The notes under the pieces: model-generated | Databases searched by the model: none | The model's input: the letters and a program-made list of their open reading frames with translations, nothing else | What the model was told of the DNA's origin: nothing | From: Lentisalinibacter sp035655155 | GTDB lineage: Bacteria; Pseudomonadota; Gammaproteobacteria; Steroidobacterales; Woeseiaceae | Assembly: GCA_035655155.1 (NCBI GenBank) | Contig: DASRVH010000076.1 | Coordinates: forward strand, 1-25,065 | Direction: 5' to 3' | Length of the DNA stretch: 25,065 nucleotides | Program-made: the position numbers and the translations under genes | Shown here: in pieces, positions 24,287 to 25,065 of the stretch | Position numbering within the stretch: the first letter of the stretch is position 1 | Layout of the letters: the number at the start of each line of letters is the position of its first letter

Positions 24287-24304
24287 GCGGGAATTTATGC
24301 CCGC
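24287..24304. other. Inverted repeat upstream of the fliC promoter
   Basis: GCGGG (24287-24291) and CCCGC (24300-24304) flank an A/T-rich eight-base centre, about 17 bases upstream of the fliC -35 element. Position would suit an operator or activator site; the symmetry is short and may be chance. Confidence 0.35.
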
Positions 24305-24320
24305 AAATGGTGTTCCAGGC

Positions 24321-24347
24321 TCAAGTAAGGCCCGCTCCGACCGATAA
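24321..24347 (+). promoter_or_regulatory. Sigma-28 (FliA) promoter for fliC
   Basis: TCAAGTAA-N11-ACCGATAA matches the FliA consensus with exact spacing and a strong -10 (CCGATAA). Transcription should start near 24354, leaving a leader of about 80 bases before the fliC ATG. Confidence 0.9.
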
Positions 24348-24435
24348 ATACACTGTACTGCGGTGAGGCCGAGCCCGGACATGGTGTGCGGGAAGCTGAG
24401 CGGCAGACCAGCAAATATCGTAAGGAGTCTATGCA

Positions 24436-25065
24436 ATGGCACAGTCGATTAACACCAACGTTGCCTCGCTGAATGCGCAGCGCAACCTCAGCCAGTCGCA
24501 GGGTCTGCTGAACACGTCGCTGGAGCGGCTGTCCACGGGCCTTCGGATCAACAGCGCCAAAGACGACGCTGCGGGTCTTGCGATTTCCGAGCGTTTCACC
24601 ACGCAGATCCGCGGCCTGAACCAGGCCGTGCGGAACGCGAGTGACGGCATCTCCCTGGCCCAGACCACGGAGAGCGCACTGGGTGAGCTCACCAACAACC
24701 TGCAGCGCATCCGCGAGCTGGCCGTCCAGTCGGCCAACGCCAGCAACTCCGCCTCCGACCGCGCGGCGCTGAACGCCGAGGTGAACGAGCGTATCGCCGA
24801 GGTCGACCGCATCGCCAAGCAGACCAACTTCAACGGCCTGAAGGTGCTGGATGGTTCCTTCGGTTCGGCCACGTTCCAGGTCGGCGCCAACGTCGGTGAG
24901 ACGATCAGCGTGAGCCTGAGCACGGACGTTACGGCCGAGGCGATCGGAACGGTCAATACCGGCGCAGCCGCAGCTGACTTCTCCAGCGTCGCGGATCAGG
25001 GCGTCGTGACTGTCAGCTTTGCCGAGGGCGGCGGCGGCGCCGCTATCGGTACTGTAGATCTCGCT
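24436..25065 (+). CDS. fliC: Flagellin, N-terminal part (runs off the window)
   Basis: 210 codons of flagellin are present; the gene continues past the window. MAQSINTNVASLNAQRNLSQ, LERLSTGLRINSAKDDAAGL, AISERFTTQIRGLNQA and NNLQRIRELAVQSANASNS are the conserved D0/D1 helices; from about residue 145 (GANVGETISVS) it enters the variable domain. The start is ATG 24436, eight bases after TAAGGAG (24421-24427); ATG 24431 is out of frame. The QRIRELAVQ stretch corresponds to the region recognised by mammalian TLR5 in Salmonella FliC. It is driven by its own sigma-28 promoter, independent of the flg operon. Confidence 0.97.
   Translation, partial: MAQSINTNVASLNAQRNLSQSQGLLNTSLERLSTGLRINSAKDDAAGLAISERFTTQIRGLNQAVRNASDGISLAQTTESALGELTNNLQRIRELAVQSANASNSASDRAALNAEVNERIAEVDRIAKQTNFNGLKVLDGSFGSATFQVGANVGETISVSLSTDVTAEAIGTVNTGAAAADFSSVADQGVVTVSFAEGGGGAAIGTVDLA

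Noticed and set aside
24431..24433. ATG immediately after the fliC ribosome-binding site
   Set aside because: Out of frame with flagellin; ATG 24436 begins the conserved MAQSINTN.
22106..24442. 778-codon open frame on the minus strand across flgK and flgL
   Set aside because: Both flgK and flgL are unmistakable on the plus strand; the antisense protein is low-complexity and unlike any family.

Overview
This window is high-GC DNA (about two-thirds G+C by eye) with dense, mostly intact genes. The flagellar gene order flgN-flgM-flgA / flgBCDEFGHIJKL-fliC, a two-domain FlgJ with a muramidase half, and recognisable sigma-54 and sigma-28 promoter sequences point to a motile gammaproteobacterium. 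The accessory genes (haloalkane dehalogenase, wax ester/DGAT acyltransferase, CoxL-like hydroxylase) suggest an environmental, possibly marine or sediment, lineage. That placement is inference; no RNA or marker gene fixes it.

Left part (1-12 kb), mixed metabolism. It opens with the 3' end of a succinylglutamate desuccinylase/aspartoacylase-family gene, then a 340-base gap ending in a near-perfect intrinsic terminator. Next is a lone molybdenum hydroxylase large subunit (+), facing a haloalkane dehalogenase (-) with a complete HLD-II-type catalytic set. Divergent from the dehalogenase is a secreted DUF6607-like protein, followed by a small unassigned secreted protein and a strong hairpin terminator. 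A small exported CxxC protein precedes a ZnuD-like TonB-dependent receptor with a His/Glu-rich loop, probably for zinc or a similar metal. A WS/DGAT acyltransferase with a long Lys/Ala/Pro-rich tail then meets an exported amidase tail to tail; their stop codons share a CTAG.

Right part (11.8-25 kb), flagellar axial structure. flgA, flgM and flgN lie on the minus strand; flgB to flgL and the 5' end of fliC lie on the plus strand. They encode the P-ring chaperone FlgA, anti-sigma-28 factor FlgM, export chaperone FlgN, rod (FlgB, C, F, G), hook cap FlgD, hook FlgE, L- and P-rings (FlgH, FlgI), rod cap/muramidase FlgJ, hook-filament junction (FlgK, FlgL) and flagellin. Two sigma-54-type promoters diverge from the flgA-flgB gap, and three sigma-28-type promoters precede flgM, flgK (inside the end of flgJ) and fliC. 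The late genes (anti-sigma factor and chaperone, junction proteins, filament) therefore each carry a FliA promoter, and the early basal-body/hook genes carry RpoN promoters. This matches the tiered hierarchy known from Pseudomonas and Vibrio.

I see no CRISPR, tRNA, rRNA, insertion sequence or prophage. The flagellar locus is classical. The more unusual material is the promoter layout, the acyltransferase tail, a module shared by FlgK and FlgL, the structured leader of flgA, a possible small RNA before the hydroxylase gene, and the small unassigned secreted protein.
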